A stretch of DNA of 64,000 bases, taken from Phallusia mammillata (taxonomy: Eukaryota; Chordata; Ascidiacea; Phlebobranchia; Ascidiidae). Shown piece by piece: positions 53,331-64,000 of this stretch. The stretch is from contig QLIY01000289.1 of the NCBI GenBank assembly GCA_003260075.1, positions 104,691-168,690 on the forward strand. The letters run 5' to 3'. The translations under genes and the position numbers were made by a program. Below the pieces are notes generated by a model. That model saw only the letters and a program-made list of their open reading frames with translations. It did no database searches and was not told where the DNA came from. Every line of letters starts with the position of its first letter. The first letter of the stretch is position 1.

Positions 53331-56300
53331 ACTTGGTGCACAGTTGCTGCCCACAGAATGCGGTGTAGCTCACTTCAAAACTCTTTCTAATCCAGCGTTC
53401 GTCCGGAACTGTCACTGGAACACGTTGACACGCTCTGTAAGATCATACATACAATGATTTATATCTGATTGATGTATTTGAGACTCTCTTCTCGTGTACA
53501 GGCACAAAACATATTTGTTTTTGGGAGGATGCTGTGTCGAATCTTGTAAAAAATAAAACTAGGCAGGCATTTTTATTCAGGTATAATTTTGGCGCTTGAC
53601 TCTACTGAAAAAAATTGAAGGCCAAGCATTCTTTGCTGAAGTTATGAGAAGCATATATTATTTAGAGTTTTGGTGGGGTTATTCCCCCCCCCCACAGGCA
53701 CAAAACATATTTGTTTTTGGGAGGATGCTGTGTCGAATCTTTTAAAAAATAAAACAAGGCAGGCATTTTTATTCAGGTATAATTTTGGCGCTCGACTCTA
53801 CTGAAAACAAATTTTAGCCCAATCATTCTTTGCTGAAGTTATGAGAAGCATATGTTATTTAGAGTTTTGGTGGGGTTATCTTCAGGTTTTCGCAAATAAT
53901 GGATTGAAATTAGCCTTAATTCAAACTCTGCTACATTCGCATGTCGTTTGTGTTGTGTATGTGAAGAGTTTAACGCCGAGCTTTACAAATTTCGATTTGG
54001 TCAAAACATCAACCTGCAGATAACTTTACACTGCCGTGTGGATCAAATAACGCCAACACTGTGTTGAACATGTCAATCAATTTGCTGTTGTATGGTGCCT
54101 TTAAACGAATGATAAACATTTACCCACCTCTCCAATCTTTGACAGCGGTAACCTGTGGTCCCTTGGGAACAGGCGCATTTATTTCGGGCCAAACATGTCC
54201 CACCGTTCTTGCAAGATGGTCTACATCTTCCAACGATTTCTGAACACAAAAAGCCACCTTTTTGGCACAGAAACCAGTCGCGTGTTAATTTTACACCACG
54301 AAACACCAACAAAAACCAGTACCACATTTCTCATCTGTTCCTATCGTTACAATATATCTGTTCCTATCGTTAGCAACCAACAGCCGATGACGTGAATGCT
54401 TATTATCGAAGCGTTGAATAAAAAGCATGAATCAGCGTTCTTATTTTATCACCGTTTTGATATCTACCTGTTTCGCATTGTGAGCCTCTGAAAGTTGCCG
54501 GGCATCTGCAGATGTTTGTTCCAATGCACGTGCCTCCGTTTTTGCAAGCCGGATTGCAGGAATACGGAAGGGAACCTACGACAACATAAAACATTAACCT
54601 GCGGTAGAGATAATAGTGTATATGCTTACACAATGATATTGACTTCTTATCTTCTCACTGATGTGCACCGTACACTTATGCGACAAGTTTTCAAGTCTTA
54701 ACTTATTATGCAAGTAAATAAGTTATCCTTATGTAAAAAGACACCATTATGAAGCAATTCTGGTAAAATCTATGCAAGTTAGACCTAACTTCGCCTCAAT
54801 CAAACTATATTTAGTACTATCAGGTCCCAATATACGTGTTATCAGTGCTTAAATACAAAACGGCCTTCGCTTTGACGTAATTTTTAAAACAAGCGACCAA
54901 CTAAGACTTACGTGTTTGACATCTTGCGCCGCTCCACCCACGTGGACAGAAGCACTTGTTACGACCTACACATCTCCCTCCGTTCTGGCATTCGGGATAA
55001 CAGGCTGGGGATTGGCAGTAACTTCCCGTGAAGAAGCGTGAACACTCGCAGCGGTTTGGCGCCACACAGCGGCCGCCGTTTGCACACGGAGGCTGACATC
55101 GAGCTAAGCAAACAGTAGTTTAGTGTAGAATTGTTAGATTTGACCAAAATGGACCCACGAGGACCTTATTTATTTATCACACAACCATATAAAACTTCAG
55201 CAACTTGGGGGATTGAGGGGCCTCAACACTAAAAAAGGTTGGATAAGTAACTGATTGTGCCGAACAGACAAATGATGTATTCTCAACAACTTATCACATT
55301 GATTTTACTGATCTTCTTCTAAATGGTTTATCATTGCTTCACAGTGAAAAAACAAAACAAAAACAAACATTGATTATAATCAGATAAAGTCTTTCGAAGT
55401 ATTTCATTTAAAAGGTGCTTTCTACTATTACACTGACCTTTCTTGCAATTGGGGCCACTCCATCCATTCTTGCAAATGCACAAGTTGTATCTCATGCAAG
55501 TTCCACCATGAGCACACGAAGGAGAACAAAGCGCTAAAGAAAAATACAGTTGTTTTATGAAGCATGACTTCTCGGTTCAAAGATTTTGTGTGACCTCATC
55601 ACTCGCATGACTATAATATTTCTTCCAAGGTCTTGATAGTGCAGCGGGTGACCAGTCATTTACCATATAGGCTTGTGTAGCCAAGTTACGAAAGTCCATC
55701 TTGTTCGGACTTTTATATCGGCACCAATCCTGTTACGCCTGGTTTCGTGCTGTACCATATAACTAATACAGTGCAGTAAACATTTAACCAAAAAGTACCC
55801 TGCCCTGTTTCAAAAAAACTGTGACCAAATTTGGGCATGTTTGGAACAACTGGCTCCAGGAAAATGGACGTCAATAAATTTCAATTAGTCCAAGGTGAGT
55901 GAAAATAACGGTTCGGGTTGATGTAAAATATTTTAACATCGCAATTGTTAAACGAAAAAGACGTTCTTGTGTATACAACTCACCCGTGCAATCGGGTCCA
56001 GGATATCCTGATGGACAGTAACACTTGTTTGGGGCAACACATACACCGTTGTTGAGGCATTGCGACGAACAAACCGGTTGACAAGCGTACAAGCTGTCGT
56101 TTCTACGCCTGTAGCCTTCGTTGCATTCACACGTCCACCCACCAGGAGTGTTTACACAAAGCTGTTCACAGTTGCCTCCAGACGCGTGTGCACATTCATC
56201 GACATCTAAAAAATGTTTGAAAGATAAAATTACAAAAAAATAACGATTTTTAGGCGGTGATGTTTTTACAAGTCGTTTTTTTGCAATGCAGTTGGTCGTT

Positions 56301-59300
56301 TACTTCAAAATTTTTGAAGTTTTTTTGCACATCAAAATCTCATGGTTAAATATCGGTTTAATCAGCAACCTAAAACGTGTTTTGTCATGAAATGAGCGAC
56401 TTAAATTATTGCAAAAATAACTACAGGCAACCTGAACGATACTTTTGTTGTCTAAATTGGGAGGCGTTTTTCATCAGTAGTAAGTAGAAATAAGATACAA
56501 AAACATGGCACATAAAAGGTCACAAAGCTAGCTGTGAAAAATAGGAATGCTTGCTTCCAAAACATTGCTGGTTTTCATGACAATGAAAGTAGAACAAGGT
56601 GTCTAAAATTGTGTTGGAATAAAACCTGCAAAAATATTATGAAAACTTTCGTCTACTTCCTACCATCACAGTGTCGTCCATCTTGGTTGAGGATCCAACC
56701 TGCGTTGCATTCACAGTAGACCTGGTTGTCCTGAGTATAACCACAAGTCTGCTCGCATCCACCGTTCTTCTCATCACAAGATGTTATGGCTGAAAACATT
56801 GTCATGTTTTACCGGTTGCTTAAACAAATCCACTGTTCTGTCGGGCCTGGCCTAAAGGATTTGTCATTACTGTAATAAATGCAATCTTGGCATTTACAAC
56901 GCTTTTCTTTTCTGGGCATGCTGATGATGGTGTTTTTTGATAAAAACGTATGTTTCACGACTTTGGAACATCCAATCTTGGGCTTTCATTTATCGCGACG
57001 AATGTAGTTAACTGTCCGCAGGTGGCCGTATGTATGAGCTGATTCGACCAGTTAGTATTTATTCTCCAACAGTTTACTGACCAATAGGTGCCTTCAAACA
57101 TGGTTTCATTCCGTACAACTTTTAAAGTAGAGATGAACCCGTATTTGTGATTGGACAAAGCCTTGAAGCGTCTAACCAACTCGATACAGACACACCCATA
57201 TGCAAATCACAGTACTACAAGCCTATAAGATGCGTGATACCTAATCGGCATTTTAAACAATACTATGCGGCAAATCATAGGCTTGAAAAAAATCTAGCCT
57301 GCGGTGGGATTTGAACCCACGACACGATTTTGAATGCACTTACCCTCGCATGTATATTGGTTCGGGTTCAAGGTCATATTTCCAGGACACTCGCAAGCGT
57401 ATCTTCCCGGCAGATTGGTGCAGATGTGAGAACAACCGCCGTTCTGCACTTGACACTCGTCCATGTCTAAAAACATATTTTGCTCGATCATCCTAACAAT
57501 GTGCGTTACTTAAAACGAAAAGCAAACTAGATCTCACCAAGACAGCTTTTCTGGTTAATGTGCAGAAGAAACCCAAAGGCGCAGGAGCAAATGTAAGATC
57601 CAACAACATTCTGGCAATACTGATCGCATCCACCATTCTCGTTAAAACACTCGTCCACATCTCAAAATACAAATGGACAAAAAAATCTTACTTAATATTT
57701 CAGGTTTTCAATATGTTTTCTATTCTTTCTATTTCGAAGATTTCAAAGATAACCCAAGTTTTTTCAACTGCTTTATTCCATTGTTACTAAAAATATACCT
57801 TTTTATTTTTAATCATCATCGAATTTACCACTTGGGATGACAAACCTTTGCATTGGGGACTTATCAATATGGCGCTCGTTGCCAAATTTGCAAGATTGTA
57901 TGCACTTTTAAGACCTTTGGTTTGGAGATATATGTTGAAAGAGGAATGAACTTTGCCGTTTTCAACGTAACACCGCATTTCTACCTGCTTTTGCAGTGCC
58001 TGGTATGATTTTATACACCGTGCGTATACAAGTCTTGAAACACTGGCAAGACCTAAACCATTTTTCGCCTTTCTGTATATCATGTATATTATCAGTCCTG
58101 TTTCGCTTCCTACCAATGCATGTAGACCCATCCACGTCCACCTGGTAACCGTCACTGCAAGTGCAAGCGTAACTTCCAATCTGATTCTCGCATCCAAACT
58201 CGCACCCAACTTCTGTAGTGTTGCACTCATCAACATCTGAAGTTAAAAAAGCGTTACACAAAGCAGCCAAGAGGCCCCATTCAATACTTCTTTCAAAAAT
58301 CAGTTTATCAAAGCACTTTTTATTGGGTTTCAAATAACAGAACGTTGATTTTTTTAAACACGCATTTTCATAGGTGGACAATATGGTACAATTATATCAA
58401 AAACTTGTCTATTCCAACCACTTTTTTTACTTTGAAATTACAGAGTGTTGTTTATAACTAACTTTGCTTTTCATTTTTGTTTAGAAACCTTTACTTACGT
58501 TGACAGTACAAATGATTGATACTATCTGAAAAGTTTCTATTCAGTATAAGTGTTTTTGTTAATGGAGGTCGTTAACAAAAAAAACATTGTACTCAACCTG
58601 AGCAATTTTTGCCGTCGCCTACATATCCAGCCAAACATGTGCAATCGTATGATCCCACTGAGTTTAAACAACTTGCGGCCTCACTACAATTATGTTCACC
58701 AGACTGGCATTCATCTTTGTCTGTTAAAAAAATATACCATAAAACAGTATAACGCATCCACCAAACAATAATTTCGAAAACTATAGATTTATCATTGAAA
58801 TGTGACAATATATAAAAATACCAAACCATATTGGGACATCTGTTAACAACAAAAAACAAAAGTCATGTCTAACACATCTAACAAACCATAATATACAACT
58901 AGTACTGCGCTTTAACGCGAAAAAGTTACAATATTTAAACAAATATTAAAAATTGTAAACAACGAAATAAAGCAAACATATCAAACAAGCGAAGGGATAA
59001 AAACAGTTTCTGAAAAAGTGTCCATTTAATACTAAACCATCTAGACACCTATGAGCAATCATAAGCCCCAGTTATAGCGATGTACCTTGGCAATCAACAC
59101 CGACATTGACAAACCCTTGTGGACAAACACAGTCATAGGAGCCAACCGCGTTCTGGCAGATGCTTGGTGCAGCACAAATCACTGTCGATCTTGAGCATTC
59201 GTCAATATCTATAAGTCAAACAGACTAATTAAAATTCCGCACCAAACATCAAATCAAAGGTTACTTTTCACACTTGACGGAGAAAATGACTGTATAGCGA

Positions 59301-62300
59301 TGTAAAGAGTATGCAAGATATACGTCCGCACTTTTTTATGGTGGTCCAATTCAACAATGCCTATGACCAGCGGCGCTTGACTTGTTGACAAATCGCCTTC
59401 CCAGTTCGCAGCCACTTACCCACACACTGAAGACCGTCTGTCGATTTCTCGAAACCACGTGACTGACAGTCACACGTGTAACTTCCGTCGGTATTGACGC
59501 ACTGGTTGCCATGTAAACGCTTGCAGCCGTCAGAAAATTGGCACTCGTCAATATCTGAAAAATTTGTGGGGAGTTTCTACGCAATCCACTGTTGTTAGAT
59601 TTCAAGAAGTTGCTTAAAATGATTTGAAACTTTTCCTAATTTCAATCAAACTTGTTCCGACCTTCTACAATGTTGCTAAAGTGCCTATATGATTCAATCC
59701 AGAATATTACAAGGCTATTGTTGCTAGAAATTAAAACAATATCACGTAGCACAACATTTCGTTTTTCAAAAGCAGGTCAACTTGTACTGGGTTGTTATGG
59801 CGTGGTCAATTTTCCTATATTAACACTTCTTATTCAATTCTGGGCATACGTACCTCCATTTGCACAATAAATACCAGTGTGAGAAACATTTGATGCGTAA
59901 GCTGTGGCCACATGCACAATATAGCACTGATAATGCCCACTTCATAGAGTGGACATTTGTTTTGTATGTTTGAATACATAAACTATTTTGATCAGTCACG
60001 TTACTGTGAAAGGTGTTACTGACCTTGACAATGACCTCTGGTCCACACATACCCAGGTCCGCATGAGCAGTAGTAAGAACCGTCGGTGTTGTGGCATGAA
60101 GAGGCTGAAGGTGGGCACGGGTGGAGCTCGGGAAAAGCACACTCGTCCACATCTAAACAACAATAAGATGTTTAGTGATTTTCATACTGCGTCTTCGCTT
60201 ACATTTTGCACCTCCCAGTTGTACTTCGTGCGCTAGTCTGTGGTCCCCCCCCCCGGGCACGGGTGGAGCTCGGGAAAAGCACACTCGTCCACATCTAAAC
60301 AATAATAAGATGTTTAGTGATTTTCATACTGCGTCTTCGCTTACATTTAACACCTCCCAGTTGTACTTCGTGCGCTAGTCTGTGGCCTTGTATTGCACAT
60401 GACCATTGCCACACCCCCACCCATTTTTGTGTATATGTTTTAGTTATTATGTCCAATGCATTACTGAATACATTATGCCTTGTAGCAAATACGTACGATA
60501 AATTTTGTTATTGTCAGTGTTATAACAGTACATTTTTTTGGATTTAATAAAATCACAATGTTAAGGTCTTTTTATCGCATAGCATTGCATAACGTCGAAA
60601 ATGCATTTTTGCAAACTGAGTAACGAAAATTTAGTGTGATATAGGGCCTTGGTATACATGCCTTTGTTTAAAGTGTGTGGTTTATTACCTTCACAAAGCC
60701 CGGCTTGTGTGTTGACAAAACCGTTCTCGCAAACGCATTTAAATGATCCTTCTATGTTGATGCAGACGCTTCCTGTACCACAAGCACCAGGACTCTGTTC
60801 GCATTCATCAGAATCTACAACAACATTAAACGTGAACATCTCGAATCCGGTAAGCCTAGATGCTCCAACACTTTAGGTAATGTGTTTGTACGTAGTGCAG
60901 TTAAAAATATTTTGCTATTAGGAAATCGTTGACAATAAGTGTTTTTCAAAAGGTGAATATTATGATTCCAACTCACCAATGCACCCCTGTATATTTTCAT
61001 TCCATTCGAACCCGCTTAAACAGGGTAGAATGTGGTCTTCATCGGGATTGTAATCGTAATCTAGAAAGTAAAACCGGGTGTAGACGTGACAGTAAGAACT
61101 TTAATCAGGATCAGGATTTTCCACTCCCTGTTATTTATTCACATAAACAATGATCGTTAATGACCATGTTGTGTCTGTGTGGATGGTCTGTTATAGTTCA
61201 GTTTAATAGCCACCGGTTTTAATAACGTCAAATTCCAATTTTTACCTAAACCAGAGTTTTGTCACTACCGATGTGCAACAAACGATTTAGTTTTACAAAA
61301 AAGATAAATAAAAATGCGTTTGTATGGGACGTCGAAACGTCGGTTATTTTACAATAAAAATATGTGGAAAGGCAACAATTGTTGATGTTGAATTTATTTT
61401 AGTCCTTAAAATGTCTTTTTTTACGAACCGTGTTTGACGTATTGAAACCAGGCCTTGATCGAAAAAAATCGTTGAAGGCTTATTTAAGTCCAAATTTAAT
61501 TTAACGAATAATGAATGTAAGTAATCAACAAATACGCGTTCAGTTCACTTGTTCATTGACGCGAAGAGAGTGAAATAACGAATATGAATTCGACCAGAGT
61601 ACTGTTTACATTTTTTGAAACTTCGGCCCGACATTTAACCCTATATAGCTTGTCTCGAACACATTGCTGTATTTTTGAATTGAGTCATAGCTTCGAATTG
61701 GTGGAAGTATGGCTTGACAATTCAATTGGCAGCAATATTATCGAATGTTGCTGTGGAAATACAACAATTGCGAGGACAATGGTTTCCTGCATGCAAGACT
61801 AGTCAAAGGCATTTGTGTCTGTACAATCCCATTGCCGATAGAATGAAATATGTTTCATGCATTTAAGGCAACCTGAAACTTGATTAAGAAGAATCATTAA
61901 AAACATGTCATACCTCCTACGTCTTGCTCTAGATATTCGTCGACGATGTACTGTAAAAAAGCGATGGTTTTAGGTTAAGTCAATACGTACTAAGCGCCTA
62001 GTTAAAACGGCAAACAATTCGGGAACTTCTGTACCCCCCCCCCCGATGTACTGTAAAAAAGCGATGGTTTTAGGTTAAGTCAATACGTACTGAGCGCCTA
62101 GTTAAAACGGTAAACAATTCGGGAACTTCTATTACGCGAAAGTAGGCTAAGGTATCATAAACTACCTTCACACTACTTTATTGTATGTAGAGACAGAAGA
62201 AACCGAATTTGGAAAATTTAGAACATATGTCTCGAACGGAAACCGGAACGCATTTTCAACATCTACAGTCTACAAATATGGTGAATAGCCATGTAAGTGT

Positions 62301-62782
62301 AAGTCATTAACTTTTTTAATGTTTTTTGTTTTTGAACACGATTTTGGTAAGTATTTCGAACAACAAAAGTATTTCGAAGTATTTCGAACAACACCTTGTC
62401 TTGTTTGGGTTGTACACGCCTCGTCCAACATTTTTCAATGTCAGAACTTACAGGTGACGTATTTAAACATTCGAAGTTTTAAGTGCTTCAACTCATGGCC
62501 TAAAGCAAACCATTGGACGCGAATCCAAGGTCACTTTGGGTCTTGACATCTTACAAAGTTTAATTGCAAAAATGAGAAGCATTTAACGGCTGTAAATGTA
62601 AAGGTTGAAACTAGTAATCTACGCAACACGTAATGCGCAAATAAAAAACTGCCACACAATGGTTTTAATAAAAAAGGAAGAAAACGATCAAAACATAAAC
62701 TTACTGTTGGACTTTCGTCATCACCAATCACATCTTGACACGTGGCAACTCCTAGTAACGACAAAATTAATGCAAACTTCAT
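53063..62782 (-). CDS. Gene G: secreted multi-EGF protein with EMI-like C-terminus
   Basis: Nineteen exons give 742 codons plus stop: 62705-62782, 61914-61950, 60977-61060, 60689-60814, 60024-60152, 59420-59554, 59086-59208, 58598-58720, 58114-58236, 57538-57660, 57344-57466, 56664-56789, 55984-56205, 55438-55533, 54912-55103, 54468-54575, 54128-54239, 53327-53434 and 53063-53123. The start is a signal peptide ([16 protein letters not shown]), then an acidic stretch. Eight calcium-binding EGF modules follow, each on one phase-1 exon and starting DxDEC with CxN..GSYxCxC. The later modules are of the CxNGGxC...NxCxC type, two of them on double-module exons, for about 16 in all. The C-terminus ([11 protein letters not shown]...RIVYKIQC, stop) resembles an EMI-type Cys module. 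Family knowledge suggests an extracellular matrix or cell-surface ligand role with Ca-stabilised rods; no membrane segment is seen. No specific ortholog is claimed. Confidence 0.85.
57301..57325 (-). other. tRNA-like B box, possible SINE remnant
   Basis: On the minus strand, GTGGGTTCAAATCCCACCGC matches a tRNA T-arm and B box with a five-base stem. No A box or cloverleaf could be folded from the adjoining bases, so this is not called as a tRNA gene. It lies in a gene G intron, about 20 bases past the donor at 57343. Confidence 0.4.
60246..60400. repeat. Partial second copy of gene G EGF exon end
   Basis: After the C-run near 60246-60254 the acceptor-side end of exon 60024-60152 and its intron are repeated (GGCACGGGTGGAGCTCGGG onward) with two or three differences. 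The copy is incomplete, so it is not an extra EGF module. Confidence 0.75.
61320..61370 (+). mobile_element. Penelope-like tail fragment in gene G intron
   Basis: TATGGGACGTCGAAACGTCG is followed by a T-rich gap and CAATAAAAATATG, the same signature as at 46895-46970. Confidence 0.5.
61944..62135. repeat. C-run joined duplication in gene G intron 1
   Basis: About 90 bases starting at GATGTACTGTAAAAAAGCG occur at 61945-62032 and again from 62044, separated by about 11 C. The copies differ at one or two positions. Confidence 0.75.
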
Positions 62783-62829
62783 TACGAACAACATTACATT
62801 CGCCTGCATAAGTCTTGCAAGTCTTTTCC

Positions 62830-63250
62830 TATTTCGCTTTCCCCCCCCCCAATACATTTACCTTTGTTAGATCGCGGATCGCACTTTTTTGTAACACAAG
62901 GTGATTTTATTTTGTTGTATATCAAGTATGCCTAACTGCAAATAAAATTCGCATCCCCCCCCCCAATACATTTACCTTTGTTAGATCGCGGATCGCACTT
63001 TTTTGTAACACACGGTGATTTTATTTTGTTGTATATCAAATATGCCTAACTGCAAATAAAATTCGCAACCCCCCCCCCACTTTCGTCATCACCAATCACA
63101 TCTTGACACGTGGCAACTCCTAGTAATGACAAAACAAATGCAAACTTCATTGTGAACAACATTGCACTCGCCTGCATAAGCCTTGCAAGTCTTTCTATTC
63201 CGCTTCCAGTCGTCTCACTTTCGCCTCCATTCAACCGGAACGGCGAGAGG
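62830..63250 (-). repeat. Second copy of gene G first exon and upstream blocks
   Basis: The segment 63079-63152 repeats the signal-peptide exon as [16 protein letters not shown], with L to F and I to V changes and one silent change, and is cut at its donor side by the C-run at 63070. Two upstream blocks of about 100 bases (62852-62945 and 62965-63068) are also near-identical copies separated by C-runs. Confidence 0.75.
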
Positions 63251-63374
63251 TCAGAGCAACCTGTAGTTAGTCATCCGTGAAGTGCACGTGTGAACGGCAA
63301 AATATGCCTCGTTTTTTTTATTTCTTTTCTAAAATGACTCTATGAATCGTGATTAAGAATATATTGGTCTAAAT

Positions 63375-63596
63375 CAGGGGTATGCAACCTTTGACACTGT
63401 GGGGCCACCCCCCCCCCTTGCTTCTAGCCGCATACTGTCAGGGCGCAGAAAAATATCACAGGGTACATTGATCTGCTCAAAAATGTATAATAATCGGACT
63501 CGTGTTCTAGTGCATTTGAAATCCAAGCGTATCTACGGGCGCATAACCTTTAATCAATGGGCATTTGACCCGCGGGTCGCCGGTTGCCCACCCCTG
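63375..63596. mobile_element. hAT-type MITE upstream of gene G
   Basis: The ends are CAGGGGTATGCAACC and GGTTGCCCACCCCTG. The flanking octamers GTCTAAAT and TTCTAAAT match at seven of eight. The 222-base unit is non-coding and holds a short C-run near 63409. Confidence 0.82.
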
Positions 63597-63604
63597 TTCT
63601 AAAT

Positions 63605-64000
63605 AATCGTGAAGCACGACATTGTTTTTGTTCAAACGATGTTTGTCACACACGATTTATACTCTAAAGATGACAAAAAGGAACAAGACAAAATGTGACA
63701 TCCAAAAGACATCATATTGAAATGGTCTCATCACAAAACATTAATAAAAAAATTGGCCTTTCATCATCTGTTAGGGTTTTGAGCAAAATTATTTTTCTTT
63801 GTTTTTTTTAACGCGTAATCTATTTTCTTTTTATTGCACAACTACAACATACGTTCACAGCTGTCACATTCGCGCAAAACAACAATGAACAATAGAAATA
63901 CGTTGATCGACTGTGACAACGAAAAGGTGATTCATCTCGAACCAAAACTAAAAACAATCATTCATTTTTTTAGTTTTTCAACTTTTAATAATAGTGTTAG
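63605..64000. other. Right-end spacer
   Basis: AT-rich sequence with no supported gene, repeat or element end. Confidence 0.4.

Noticed and set aside
57301-57375. Possible tRNA gene
   Set aside because: Only a B-box and T-arm are present; no acceptor stem, D-arm or anticodon stem could be drawn.
57560-57790. 76-residue + strand frame
   Set aside because: Antisense shadow of a gene G EGF exon.

Overview
The window looks like animal nuclear DNA. It is AT-rich, its genes have many small exons with GT/GC-AG introns, and it carries metazoan-only gene types: Src-family-like SH3-SH2-tyrosine kinases and a secreted multi-EGF protein. High divergence between near-identical duplicated segments (apparently two unmerged haplotypes) plus Penelope-like and hAT repeats would fit an ascidian tunicate, but the species is inferred, not shown. 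Exon structures below were assembled by hand from domain similarity, splice sites and phase; all genes are on the minus strand.

Layout. 1-0.7 kb: a Penelope-like GIY-YIG endonuclease fragment with its tail. 1.4-10.8 kb: gene A, a predicted protein with two SH2 domains and a C-terminal kinase domain that has lost all its catalytic motifs, followed by orphan intact kinase C-lobe exons. 12.3-15.6 kb: gene B, a kinase-domain pseudogene. 15.6-20.6 kb: transposon-rich spacer. 21.7-28.8 kb: gene C, an intact SH3-SH2-kinase. 28.8-34.9 kb: spacer with a decayed Gypsy-type pol fragment and repeated blocks. 34.9-41.2 kb: gene D, an SH3-SH2-kinase whose hinge exon is interrupted by a C-run, preceded by an extra SH3 and a degenerate SH2 (module E). 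41.2-47 kb: spacer with a LINE reverse-transcriptase fragment. 47.1-52.0 kb: gene F, an intact SH3-SH2-kinase. 53.1-62.8 kb: gene G, a secreted protein with about 16 EGF modules and a short EMI-like C-terminus.

The five kinase loci share exon lengths, phases and domain order, so they form one head-to-tail tandem array. C and F keep every catalytic motif; D keeps all motifs but has a C-run in one exon; B has a nonsense codon, a lost catalytic Asp and an in-frame loss of the APE segment; A has lost the glycine loop, beta-3 Lys, alpha-C Glu, HRD and DFG yet stays open through 14 phase-matched exons. The array therefore shows stages from active kinase to apparent SH2 adaptor or pseudokinase.

More than thirty runs of C, always on the + strand and never G, sit at junctions between near-identical direct duplications. 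They look like assembly joins between haplotypes and should be allowed for before any duplication here is taken as biological.
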